Of a stretch of DNA of 6,756 nucleotides, positions 1 to 5,582 are shown in pieces. Position 1 is the first letter of the stretch, and each line of letters begins with the position of its first letter. Location: contig MGUR01000033.1 in the NCBI GenBank assembly GCA_001800075.1, positions 1-6,756 on the forward strand, written 5' to 3'. The DNA comes from Elusimicrobia bacterium RIFCSPLOWO2_01_FULL_59_12. Lineage in GTDB: Bacteria; Elusimicrobiota; Elusimicrobia; 2-01-FULL-59-12. Both the position numbers and the translations under genes were made by a program. The notes below the pieces were generated by a model, which was not told the DNA's origin, did no database searches, and saw only the letters and a program-made list of their open reading frames with translations.

Positions 1-252
1 GGCGATACAGGAGCCCGCAAGAGCGGAAGTCCCGCATCCCGCGTTTTTCTTGGTTTCGAGGTGGAGAAGAATATCCTCACGGGTTGCGGAAACGGGAGTG
101 CTGCGGGCCGCCGCAAGAAAATTCAAATAGTCTGCGATCCGGTACTGGTAGGTGGCATGTGTATTTTTAGAAAGACCCCGCTCCACCCGTAGGTGCCGGA
201 TAAACTCGTCCAGCAATTCGCGGGCGGAGCGGGGCGATGCGCCGGGCCGCAT
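1..252 (-). CDS. Tyrosine recombinase/integrase, XerC/XerD-like, N-terminal part (runs off window)
   Basis: Only the first 84 residues are in the window; the gene continues beyond base 1. The visible part reads as the SAM-like, core-DNA-binding N-terminal domain of tyrosine recombinases: LLDEFIRHLRVERGLSKNT near residues 13-31, then a TYQYRIADYLNFL helix and an ATREDILLHL helix. The LxVERGLSxNTxxxYxxDLxxFL pattern is the hallmark of XerC/XerD and related integrases. The catalytic RHRH-Y domain is not visible, so activity cannot be judged. The ATG (252-250) overlaps the TGA of the upstream small gene by one base (TGATG), implying translational coupling. The family acts in the cytoplasm on DNA, in chromosome dimer resolution or mobile-element integration. 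Its coupling to a small accessory gene favours a mobile-element integrase over housekeeping Xer, but that is inference. Confidence 0.85.
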   Translation of the reverse strand, partial: MRPGASPRSARELLDEFIRHLRVERGLSKNTHATYQYRIADYLNFLAAARSTPVSATREDILLHLETKKNAGCGTSALAGSCIA

Positions 253-512
253 CAGCCGGCTTTGGTTAGAAAGCCTTCCTTCACCAGCCGGTCCCCGATC
301 GCTTCCAGGCCGAGCGCGTAGAAACTAACTCCGGTCGATTTCTTATAGGCCTTCGCCGCTTCGAGAAGTTCCGGTGTGACCCGGATCGCCCGCAGCATGG
401 GACGGCCTTTTTCGTCCTTCGCCTCATGTTGCGCGGCAGCTGGCTGCGTGGCCTCCGTTTTGGGTGTCTTTTTCACGGCAGTCTGCTTTGGGGCTTTTGA
501 TTTTTTCGCCAT
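252..512 (-). CDS. Small lysine-rich protein, possible ribbon-helix-helix DNA-binding protein
   Basis: An 86-residue protein if it starts at the ATG at 512. I chose this start because AGGGAG lies six bases upstream. An adjacent ATG at 515, and a TTG at 605 whose TTGA overlaps the stop of the upstream HTH gene, are alternatives; the TTG would give 117 residues. Residues 1-36 are Lys/Ala/Pro/Thr-rich and probably disordered. Residues about 40-80 run as a short strand (RAIRVTPELLEAA) followed by two helices (AYKKSTGVSF, GLEAIGDRLVKEG). This resembles a ribbon-helix-helix fold of the antitoxin/partition-regulator kind, but I recognise no specific family. Its stop overlaps the recombinase start, so it may regulate or assist that recombinase (excisionase- or repressor-like); this is inferred from position only. 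Confidence 0.6.
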   Translation of the reverse strand: MAKKSKAPKQTAVKKTPKTEATQPAAAQHEAKDEKGRPMLRAIRVTPELLEAAKAYKKSTGVSFYALGLEAIGDRLVKEGFLTKAG

Positions 513-514
513 CA

Positions 515-525
515 TAATCTCCCTT
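515..525 (-). promoter_or_regulatory. Shine-Dalgarno that decides the small protein start
   Basis: The minus strand reads AAGAAGGGAGATT just before two consecutive ATGs. The AGGGAG core is six bases from the second ATG (512) and three from the first (515), which favours the shorter 86-residue product over the TTG start at 605. Confidence 0.55.
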
Positions 526-601
526 CTTTTAATATCGGGCGGGTCGGCCCGCTCCGTAAGGGACATGAGTAGCTTCGGAAGCGGCTCGAAGGCAAGCGAA
601 A

Positions 602-931
602 TCAAGCGAACGTCGGCGCCGCCTCTTTACGTGGCTCGATATTCGCAGAAGAAGTAAAATGACCTTCGGCGGTGTCGAGCAGAACATCGAACTCCCGCAG
701 CTGCGACTCCCGGTCGTGGGTCCGCGCCAGGCGGTGCCAATCTCGATCCGTGATGATGCTGCGATGTGTGGTAGGTGGCAGGCCTCTGATGTAGGCCTGG
801 ATCTTCGGGGCCAAGTTCACCAGGTTGAGAAAGCGGCTCAGTTGGGAAGGGTCCATTTTGAGTTCACGGGCCAAGGCCAGCCGCCGCCCGTACTGCCATC
901 GAGCACCTTGTTTGTCGGTCGCCGGCCGCAC
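602..931 (-). CDS. ParB/KorB-like helix-turn-helix protein, copy 1
   Basis: The first canonical start in frame is GTG at 931, giving 109 residues. The core LALARELKMDPSQLSRFLNL then APKIQAYIRGL is the helix-turn-helix pattern of ParB/KorB-like domains and of small orphan proteins often found beside site-specific recombinases. A second copy of the same protein lies at 3224-3583 (minus); the two share the HTH, the following DRDWHxLAR segment and the C-terminal xxEFxxxL helix. Copy 1 carries about 13 extra residues just before the HTH. Homology to copy 2 also continues upstream of the GTG (see 932-1180), so the true start is uncertain. It sits first in a minus-strand run leading to the recombinase gene. 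Likely role: DNA-binding accessory or regulator of recombination; the specific target is unknown. Confidence 0.6.
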   Translation of the reverse strand: MRPATDKQGARWQYGRRLALARELKMDPSQLSRFLNLVNLAPKIQAYIRGLPPTTHRSIITDRDWHRLARTHDRESQLREFDVLLDTAEGHFTSSANIEPRKEAAPTFA

Positions 932-1180
932 CAGCCCTTGGTTGGAGTCCAGGCGCTCTTTAAGGATGTAGGCTTGGCGAAGCAGATTTTGAATGGTAGG
1001 CGGAGCGGGCTTTGTCGCCTCTTCTTCTCGTTTTTTCAGGTGAGCGTCGCGAACCTCGGGCCGAACCAGTCGTTTGCGGCCCTTCGCGCCCGTAATTACG
1101 CCGAAAGGGGCCGTATCTCGAATATAAGGGTATTGCGTGCGTGCTGTGTTTCGGTCAGGGTCAGATGACGGGAGGTTGCT
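932..1180 (-). other. Conserved in-frame extension of HTH copy 1 without a normal start codon
   Basis: The frame of the 602-931 gene stays open back to a TAA at 1183-1181. The translation (RDTAPFGVITGAKGRKRLVRPEV, here split as RDTAPFGVI and GRKRLVRPEV, then PPTIQNLLRQAYILKERLDSN) aligns with the matching region of copy 2 (HRAPFGQIL, DRKRFVTPKEW, PPPIQALLRTAYQLKERLDSN). Conservation at protein level indicates that this stretch was coding. No ATG, GTG or TTG occurs in frame here; only CTG and ATT codons do. It is either a 5'-truncated relic, a rare-start gene, or a part once fused to or frameshifted from an upstream gene. Confidence 0.6.
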
Positions 1181-1197
1181 TTACTCAGATACAAAAC

Positions 1198-1242
1198 AAC
1201 CCCGCACCTCCATTTGTGATATCGCAGGGAGTGTTCGGGGTT
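1198..1242. repeat. Hairpin in the divergent intergenic gap
   Basis: Perfect 7-bp arms AACCCCG (1198-1204) and CGGGGTT (1236-1242) flank 31 bases. An inner CAC...GTG pairing is possible with a 2-base bulge. It lies between the open HTH frame (minus) and the SDR start (plus), so it may be an operator, an attenuator-like stem in the SDR leader, or a terminator for antisense transcription. No U-tract follows on the plus strand. Confidence 0.4.
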
Positions 1243-1258
1243 TGATTCGAATGATGAC

Positions 1259-1263
1259 AAGGA
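1259..1263 (+). promoter_or_regulatory. Ribosome binding site of the SDR gene
   Basis: AAGGA ends seven bases before the ATG at 1271. An ATG at 1266 is followed at once by an in-frame TGA after one codon, so 1271 is the usable start. Confidence 0.6.
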
Positions 1264-1270
1264 ATATGGA

Positions 1271-2233
1271 ATGACCAACGGAAGGGTCACGGGTCGGCAC
1301 ATAGTGACTGGGGCATACAGTTTCACGGGCGGGTATATTGCCGAGGCACTTTTAGCAAGCGGGGCAACGGTTGCGACACTCACTCGCCAGACGAACCCCT
1401 CCCATCCGTTGGCAAGTCGTCTTGAATCTCTCTTGCTCCAATTCGAAGATGCTGGCCGACTCGCGCGTGACCTGAGCGGAGCCGATGTCCTCTATAACAC
1501 GTATTGGGTTCGTTTCAACCATGGCAATGTCTCGTTCGACCATGCGATTACAAATACTGGCCGATTGCTGGCCGCGGCCAAACGGGCTGGGGTCCGAAGA
1601 CTTGTACATCTAAGCGTAAGTAATCCCTCAGAGGATTCCGATCTTGCGTACTACCGGGGAAAGGCAATCGTTGAGCGGATGATTCGGGAATCGGGGATGT
1701 CCTATGCGATTATCCGGCCCACCTTGATTTTTGGGGAAGGGGATCTTCTGATCAACAATATCGCTTGGTTTCTTCGACATTTTCCGGCCTTTGCCGTCCC
1801 TGGAGATGGGCGTTATCGGGTTCAACCGGTTTCTGGAGAAGATGTCGCCCGGCTTGCATTGGAGGCTGCACAAACTCACGAAAATCGAGTCCAAGATGCC
1901 GCCGGCCCTGAGGTGTTTGCCTTCGTGGATTTCGTTCGGCTCATCGCCAAAAATATCGGTAGCAAGGCTGCCGTTGTCGGAGTTCCATACGGATTAGCGT
2001 TACTGTGCTGCCGGGCCTTGGGTTCTTTTCTGGGGGACGTTATCCTCAACGCCCAGGAGATCAAAGGATTGATGACTGAGCGGCTGGTGTCAAACAGCGC
2101 GCCGACCGGCAAAGACCGCTTCAATGACTGGCTGGCTGCTCACGCACCTCAGCTGGGTGGATCCTATGTTTCTGAGCTACGGCGCAATTATCAGCAGATG
2201 ACTGAGAATAAACAGAGATTCGAGAATTCCTAA
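1271..2233 (+). CDS. NmrA/NDUFA9-like atypical short-chain dehydrogenase (NAD(P)-binding epimerase-type protein)
   Basis: A complete 320-residue protein. A Rossmann dinucleotide-binding start is visible at residues 11-24 (IVTGAYSFTGGYIA; the TGxxGxxG-type glycines are G14, G20, G21). The strand-loop RRLVHLSVSNPS (109-120) follows, then YYRGK (127-131) supplying the Tyr-x3-Lys pair, RPTLIFGEGD (149-158), and VQPVSGEDVARLALEA (184-199). This order is that of atypical SDRs of the NmrA/complex-I NDUFA9-like type, which bind NAD(P)H and may be catalytic or purely redox-sensing. Residues 234-252 (GVPYGLALLCCRALGSFLG) are hydrophobic, as in many members, and could associate with membrane. The substrate is unknown. 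Its TAA overlaps the ATG of the RhuM gene (TAATG), so the two are probably co-translated. Confidence 0.85.
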   Translation: MTNGRVTGRHIVTGAYSFTGGYIAEALLASGATVATLTRQTNPSHPLASRLESLLLQFEDAGRLARDLSGADVLYNTYWVRFNHGNVSFDHAITNTGRLLAAAKRAGVRRLVHLSVSNPSEDSDLAYYRGKAIVERMIRESGMSYAIIRPTLIFGEGDLLINNIAWFLRHFPAFAVPGDGRYRVQPVSGEDVARLALEAAQTHENRVQDAAGPEVFAFVDFVRLIAKNIGSKAAVVGVPYGLALLCCRALGSFLGDVILNAQEIKGLMTERLVSNSAPTGKDRFNDWLAAHAPQLGGSYVSELRRNYQQMTENKQRFENS

Positions 2234-3261
2234 TGGGAGAAGAACCCTCCGGGCAGATTCTCATCTACCAGGCCGAGGATAACAAGACTCGCCTTGAAGT
2301 GAAGCTTCAAGACGAGACGGTCTGGCTTACCCAGAAGCAAATGGCGGACCTCTTCCAAAAGGATGTCCGGACCATCAATGAGCACATTCAGAACGTTTTC
2401 GAGGAGGGCGAGTTAGCTCGAACGGCAACTATCCGGAAATTCCGGATAGTTCAAAGTGAGGGGGCCAGGGAGGTCGCCCGGGAAGTAGAACACTATAACC
2501 TAGACGTCATTATTTCCGTTGGCTATCGGGTGAAGTCTCAGCGGGGGACTCAGTTCCGGATCTGGGCGACCCAGCGATTGCGGGACTATCTGGTAAAGGG
2601 TTTCGCGATGGACGACGCCCGGCTGGCCGAAGGCGGGGTCCAAAACCGGTATTTCGACGAACTGCTCGAGCGCATCCGGGCAATCCGGGCTTCTGAGCGG
2701 AACTTCTATCGCAAGGTTCTGGACATCTATTCGACCAGCATCGACTACGATCCGCACGCGCCGATATCCCAGACATTTTTTGCCACGGTGCAGAACAAGA
2801 TGCACTGGGCGGTTCATGGTCATACTGCGGCGGAGATAATCGTGCAGCGGGCGAACGCCGACAAGCCCAACATGGGGCTAACATCATGGAAAGGCAAGCG
2901 CATAACGCCAGCGGATACTGGCGTCGCAAAGAATTATCTAGCAAAGGAAGAACTGGAAATTCTGAACCTTATTGTTTCCCAGTATCTGGATTTTGCAGAA
3001 CTTCAGGCGCGTACGCGAAAACCTATGCCGATGGCAGACTGGGTCCGCAAGCTCGATGACTTTTTGCGCTTGAATGACCGCCAGATCCTGCAGGACGCCG
3101 GCAAGGTGTCCGCGATGCTGGCCGAGGAGACAGCCGCCCGCGAATTTGAGAAGTTCCAGAAGAAGCAGGCGGTGTTGGATGCCGAGCGAGTGGATAAAGA
3201 TTTCGAGGAAGCCGTTAAGAAGATCACCGCTCCAAAGAAGAAGCAGAAACCGGCGAAGTGA
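2233..3261 (+). CDS. rhuM: RhuM family protein (virulence RhuM-like)
   Basis: A complete 342-residue protein, full length for the RhuM family first named from Salmonella pathogenicity island 3. An N-terminal winged-helix/HTH-like segment is visible at about 31-61 (WLTQKQMADLFQKDVRTINE), followed by HYNLDVIISVGYRVKSQRG (87-105) and FRIWATQRLRDYLVKGF (108-124). The C-terminal family core begins ERNFYRKVLDIYSTSIDYD (155-173) and includes VQNKMHWAVHGHTAAEIIVQR (186-206, given here only as the family motif VQNKMHWAVHG) and NMGLTSWKG (213-221). The last 40 residues are a charged coiled-coil-like, Lys-rich tail. The biochemical function is unsettled; the family is common in genomic islands near restriction or toxin genes. 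The start overlaps the SDR stop with no strong SD of its own, suggesting coupling. The 3' end overlaps the convergent HTH copy 2 by 38 bp. Confidence 0.9.
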   Translation: MGEEPSGQILIYQAEDNKTRLEVKLQDETVWLTQKQMADLFQKDVRTINEHIQNVFEEGELARTATIRKFRIVQSEGAREVAREVEHYNLDVIISVGYRVKSQRGTQFRIWATQRLRDYLVKGFAMDDARLAEGGVQNRYFDELLERIRAIRASERNFYRKVLDIYSTSIDYDPHAPISQTFFATVQNKMHWAVHGHTAAEIIVQRANADKPNMGLTSWKGKRITPADTGVAKNYLAKEELEILNLIVSQYLDFAELQARTRKPMPMADWVRKLDDFLRLNDRQILQDAGKVSAMLAEETAAREFEKFQKKQAVLDAERVDKDFEEAVKKITAPKKKQKPAK

Positions 3262-3583
3262 TTTTTGACCTGGCGACATGAAGCACGTATTCGAATTCCT
3301 GGAATTGCAGAGTTAAGTCGCGAATCCGGGCCAGATAATGCCAATCTCGGTCCCTTATAGGGCTCTTGTGGACGGTAGGCTTCAAACCCCAGATGTAAGT
3401 CTGGATTTTAGGCGCAAGATTTAGCAGGTTCAGAATTCGAGTCAGCTGGGAAGGATCCATCCCCAGGTCCCGGGCAAGCGCCAGCCGGTTTGGGCCGGGG
3501 TTTGAGTCCAAGCGTTCTTTCAATTGGTACGCCGTTCGGAGCAAGGCCTGGATCGGAGGAGGCTTCGGTTTGGGGGCTTTCAA
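3224..3583 (-). CDS. ParB/KorB-like helix-turn-helix protein, copy 2
   Basis: The first canonical start in frame is TTG at 3583, giving 119 residues. Residues 10-27 (IQALLRTAYQLKERLDSN) lead to the HTH LALARDLGMDPSQLTRILNL, then APKIQTYIWGL and RDRDWHYLARIRD. The same blocks occur in copy 1 (602-931), so the two are paralogues that diverged well before the present arrangement (similar but not near-identical DNA). The family is the small ParB-like HTH group often found beside site-specific recombinases; no recombinase gene adjoins this copy. Its last 38 bp overlap the 3' end of the RhuM gene on the other strand. As in copy 1, homology continues upstream of the first possible start. Function is inferred as DNA binding only. 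Confidence 0.6.
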   Translation of the reverse strand: MKAPKPKPPPIQALLRTAYQLKERLDSNPGPNRLALARDLGMDPSQLTRILNLLNLAPKIQTYIWGLKPTVHKSPIRDRDWHYLARIRDLTLQFQEFEYVLHVARSKITSPVSASSLER

Positions 3584-3772
3584 AGCGCGAAGTTGTTGAT
3601 GCGCTGCCCATTCTTTTGGGGTTACGAACCGCTTCCGGTCCCGGCGCTCCAGAATTTGGCCGAACGGAGCCCGATGCCAGACCCAATCGGCACAATTAAC
3701 TGCAGAATCGTGCGTGCTCAGTTTTGCAGGTGAGTCAGATACGGGGAGCCACTTTCTAGCCCCCTCACCCCG
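3584..3772 (-). other. Conserved in-frame extension of HTH copy 2 without a normal start codon
   Basis: The frame is open back to a TGA at 3775-3773. It encodes KWLPVSD, HRAPFGQIL, DRKRFVTPKEWAAHQQ and then joins the 3583 TTG. LPVSD/LPSSD, APFG and RKR(F/L)V align with the matching extension of copy 1 (932-1180). No ATG, GTG or TTG is present in frame before 3583. The open frame in both copies begins within a few codons of LPxSD, as if both lost the same upstream part. Confidence 0.6.
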
Positions 3773-3783
3773 TCACGCTTAAA

Positions 3784-3891
3784 GGGCAATGGGGTCAGGC
3801 ATGAAAGAGTGAGATTTCAGGGGGTGCCTTTTATAACTTGCATCAGCTTCTGCACATCAGTCTCACTTTCTCGTGCCTGACCCCATTTCCC
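3784..3891. repeat. REPIN-like imperfect inverted repeat with TGGGGTCAGGC core
   Basis: Arms 3784-3814 and 3861-3891 match at 27 of 31 positions when one is reverse-complemented. The shared core is ATGGGGTCAGGCA followed by AGTGAGA-type ends. They flank a 46-base loop. GGGGTCAGGC palindromes of this kind are, to my knowledge, typical of elements moved in trans by REP-associated tyrosine (Y1) transposases. No transposase gene is in the window. The right arm ends where the TPR-like remnant begins. Confidence 0.65.
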
Positions 3892-4052
3892 ATAATCGCA
3901 TCGCATTGGCTGAGTGGGCTCTGGCCATTTCCCCAGACTGCCCCGATGCTTACAACCTTCTGGCTGAAGAGACGGCGAGGTCCCTCGAAGAAACTACCGA
4001 TTTGTATCGGAAGGGCATGGAGGCAGGCGAACGTGCGCTGGGGCCGGCCTAA
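3873..4052 (+). pseudogene. Truncated TPR-like coding remnant
   Basis: From 3903 the frame reads ALAEWALAISPDCPDAY, then NLLAEETARSLEETTDLYRKG, then MEAGERALGPA, ending at TAA 4050-4052. The AxxISPDCxDAYxLLAEE and LYRxGxEAGERALGP patterns are those of a bacterial tetratricopeptide-like protein family, in which they sit inside a much longer chain. Everything N-terminal is missing, and the frame upstream passes directly into the REPIN-like right arm; a GTG at 3873 within that arm is the only nearby start. After the stop I see no clear continuation of the family, so the 3' part is missing or decayed too. It is best read as a relic left where the repeat element sits, not as a working gene. Confidence 0.6.
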
Positions 4053-4081
4053 GACCCGAAGAGGGTCGCCGGGCTCTTAAT

Positions 4082-4108
4082 GGTATCACCAGCTTATTCC
4101 GTGATACC
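4082..4108. promoter_or_regulatory. Perfect palindrome upstream of the SRPBCC gene (possible operator)
   Basis: GGTATCAC (4082-4089) and GTGATACC (4101-4108) are exact inverted repeats separated by 11 bases, 43 bases before the SRPBCC ATG. An 8-bp arm with an 11-bp spacer, placed in the leader, fits a dimeric repressor site (AHSA1-type genes are often paired with ArsR-like regulators elsewhere), but no regulator gene is present. The GGTATCA core recurs at 5327 and, inverted, at 5392. Confidence 0.4.
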
Positions 4109-4140
4109 TACCAATTTCGGATTTACAAATAGAGTCTGAA

Positions 4141-4146
4141 AGGAAG
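4141..4146 (+). promoter_or_regulatory. Ribosome binding site of the SRPBCC gene
   Basis: AGGAAG ends five bases before the ATG at 4152 and supports that start. Confidence 0.6.
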
Positions 4147-4151
4147 AAAAC

Positions 4152-5108
4152 ATGCCTGTCAAAAATAAATCCAGCGAGATCCGCATCAGCCGCGTGTACG
4201 ATGCGCCCGTCCAGACCGTCTGGGAGGCCTGGACCGATCCCGAACAAGTGGCCGAGTGGTGGGGGCCGCGCGGCTTTACGCTCACCACCCACACCAGGGA
4301 TTTAAGGCCCGGCGGCCATTGGCACTACACCATGCACGGCCCCGACGGCGCCGATTACGCCAATAAAACCAAGTACTTGGAAGTGGAAAAGCACGCCAGG
4401 CTGGTCTACGACCACGGCGGCAACGATGAGCGCGCGCCGCTATTTTGCGTCACCGTCCTTTTCTCGGACGTGAAGGGCAAAACCAGGATGGAGTTGACGA
4501 TGGCCTTGCCCACGCCGGAAGCCGCGGAGAACACGCGCCAATTCGTCAAAAAAGCGGGCGGCGATGCGACCTGGGACCGGCTGGCGGAATACCTGGAAAA
4601 AGCGTCCTCCGGCAAAGACATCTTCGTCATCCACCGGACCTTCGAGGCCTCCCTGGAGAAGATGTGGGAGATGTGGACGCGTCCCGAGCATTTCTCCCAA
4701 TGGCTGCCGCCGACGGGCTTTACGATGCAGTTCATCCGCGCGGACATCCAACCCGGTGGAGACACGTTCTATCGCATGACGGGGGGAAACCTCACGATGT
4801 ACGGGCGGGCGCATTACTTGAAAATCGAAAAGCCGCGCCGCCTCGTTTACACGCAGCAGTTCTGCGATGAAAAAGAAAGCATCGCGCGCCACCCCAAAGT
4901 CCCGGTCTGGCCGGAAACGATGCTGACGACCGTCACCTTGACGGAAGAAGGCCCGGAGCGCACGCGCGTGAGCGTGCGGTGGGAGCCGCAGGGCGCCGTG
5001 ACGTCTGAGGAACTGGCGGTATTCGTCAACTTGAGGGCCGGCATGACGCAAGGCTGGACGGGATCCTTTGATAAGCTGGAGGTGTGCTTGGCGCCCGAGA
5101 GGGTTTAG
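4152..5108 (+). CDS. Tandem SRPBCC (AHSA1/START-like) domain protein
   Basis: A complete 318-residue protein with two consecutive SRPBCC domains of the activator-of-Hsp90-ATPase-1-like type. Domain 1 (about 8-150) has ISRVYDAPVQTVWEAWTDPE, WWGPRGFT, LRPGGHWHY and the closing WDRLAEYLEK. Domain 2 (about 156-315) repeats the plan: IHRTFEASLEKMWEMWTRPE, WLPPTGFT, IQPGGDTFYRM, and closing GWTGSFDKLE. Each is a helix-grip fold that binds hydrophobic ligands in a cavity; single-domain versions of about 150 residues are usual, so this is a fused duplication. No signal peptide is visible, so it is probably cytoplasmic. The ligand is unknown. It stands alone, with its own RBS and an upstream palindrome, and G/C-rich third positions. 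Confidence 0.85.
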   Translation: MPVKNKSSEIRISRVYDAPVQTVWEAWTDPEQVAEWWGPRGFTLTTHTRDLRPGGHWHYTMHGPDGADYANKTKYLEVEKHARLVYDHGGNDERAPLFCVTVLFSDVKGKTRMELTMALPTPEAAENTRQFVKKAGGDATWDRLAEYLEKASSGKDIFVIHRTFEASLEKMWEMWTRPEHFSQWLPPTGFTMQFIRADIQPGGDTFYRMTGGNLTMYGRAHYLKIEKPRRLVYTQQFCDEKESIARHPKVPVWPETMLTTVTLTEEGPERTRVSVRWEPQGAVTSEELAVFVNLRAGMTQGWTGSFDKLEVCLAPERV

Positions 5109-5440
5109 CCGGGCGAGGGAAGAGCGCCTATTTTAAAGCGGTGAGGGCCGGTATGAAGAAGGATTACGCGCCTATGACCGCTGTAATGAAGCGAGTGATC
5201 GAAGAAACGCTCAGGCGGCCGGCTTGAGGCGGCGGACTTGGGCGGCGAGCGCCTGTTTCAAAGCGCGGGGAATCCGTCCAATCTCTACGGCGGTCGAGCT
5301 GGCGATATTTCTCAGCAGCGACAATCGGTATCACCGTCGATTGCGGAGATGGCTGTTCGTTTGGGAAAGGGGTTTCTGGCTCACGGATAAATGATACCAC
5401 CCGGTCCCCCTCTCAGCAAGGTGAGTTTATTGGCCCCGGC
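5109..5440. other. Stretch without a convincing gene
   Basis: Two tiny frames are visible but unsupported. A plus-strand 24-codon frame runs 5153-5227 (begins MKKDYAPMTAV, ends RRPA, no clear SD). A minus-strand frame, 5211-5330, ends in VRRLKPAA and could be a decayed C-terminal tail. GGTATCACC at 5327-5335 and TGATACCACC at 5392-5401 repeat the core of the palindrome upstream of the SRPBCC gene. No terminator with a U-tract was found after the SRPBCC stop. Confidence 0.4.
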
Positions 5441-5449
5441 TAGGACAAG

Positions 5450-5582
5450 CTCGGACAGATTACTCGGACAACGCTGGGCGGCATATGTTGAATTCGCTGA
5501 AATTTAGAGCCGATTTTTGCGACACATTTGCGACAAAGTTTGTGACAGGTTCGCGACACATTTTGCGACAAATGCTCGGACA
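5450..5582 (+). repeat. Three dispersed CTCGGACA direct repeats
   Basis: CTCGGACA occurs at 5450-5457, 5463-5470 and 5575-5582, all in the same orientation, with a related AGGACA at 5442. On the minus strand they read TGTCCGAG. The third copy fills the one irregular place in the phased array. Confidence 0.5.

Noticed and set aside
659..1168. 169-codon plus-strand frame opposite HTH copy 1
   Set aside because: The minus strand carries the clear conserved HTH sequence with a paralogue; the plus translation matches nothing recognisable.
1198..1250. Integron attC site
   Set aside because: The stem ends do not show RYYYAAC and GTTRRRY in the required places, and no integron integrase is visible.
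1096..1383. 95-codon minus-strand frame antisense to the SDR 5' end
   Set aside because: Opposite a well-supported gene and without family resemblance. I considered it as a source of a frameshifted HTH start but found no slippery site.
4440..5051. 203-codon minus-strand frame opposite the SRPBCC gene
   Set aside because: Arg/His-rich shadow caused by the high third-position GC of the real gene on the plus strand.
5164..5400. 78-codon minus-strand frame after the SRPBCC gene
   Set aside because: Pro/Arg-rich, no SD, no recognisable family; a different minus frame in the same place (ending VRRLKPAA) looks at least as protein-like, and neither is convincing.
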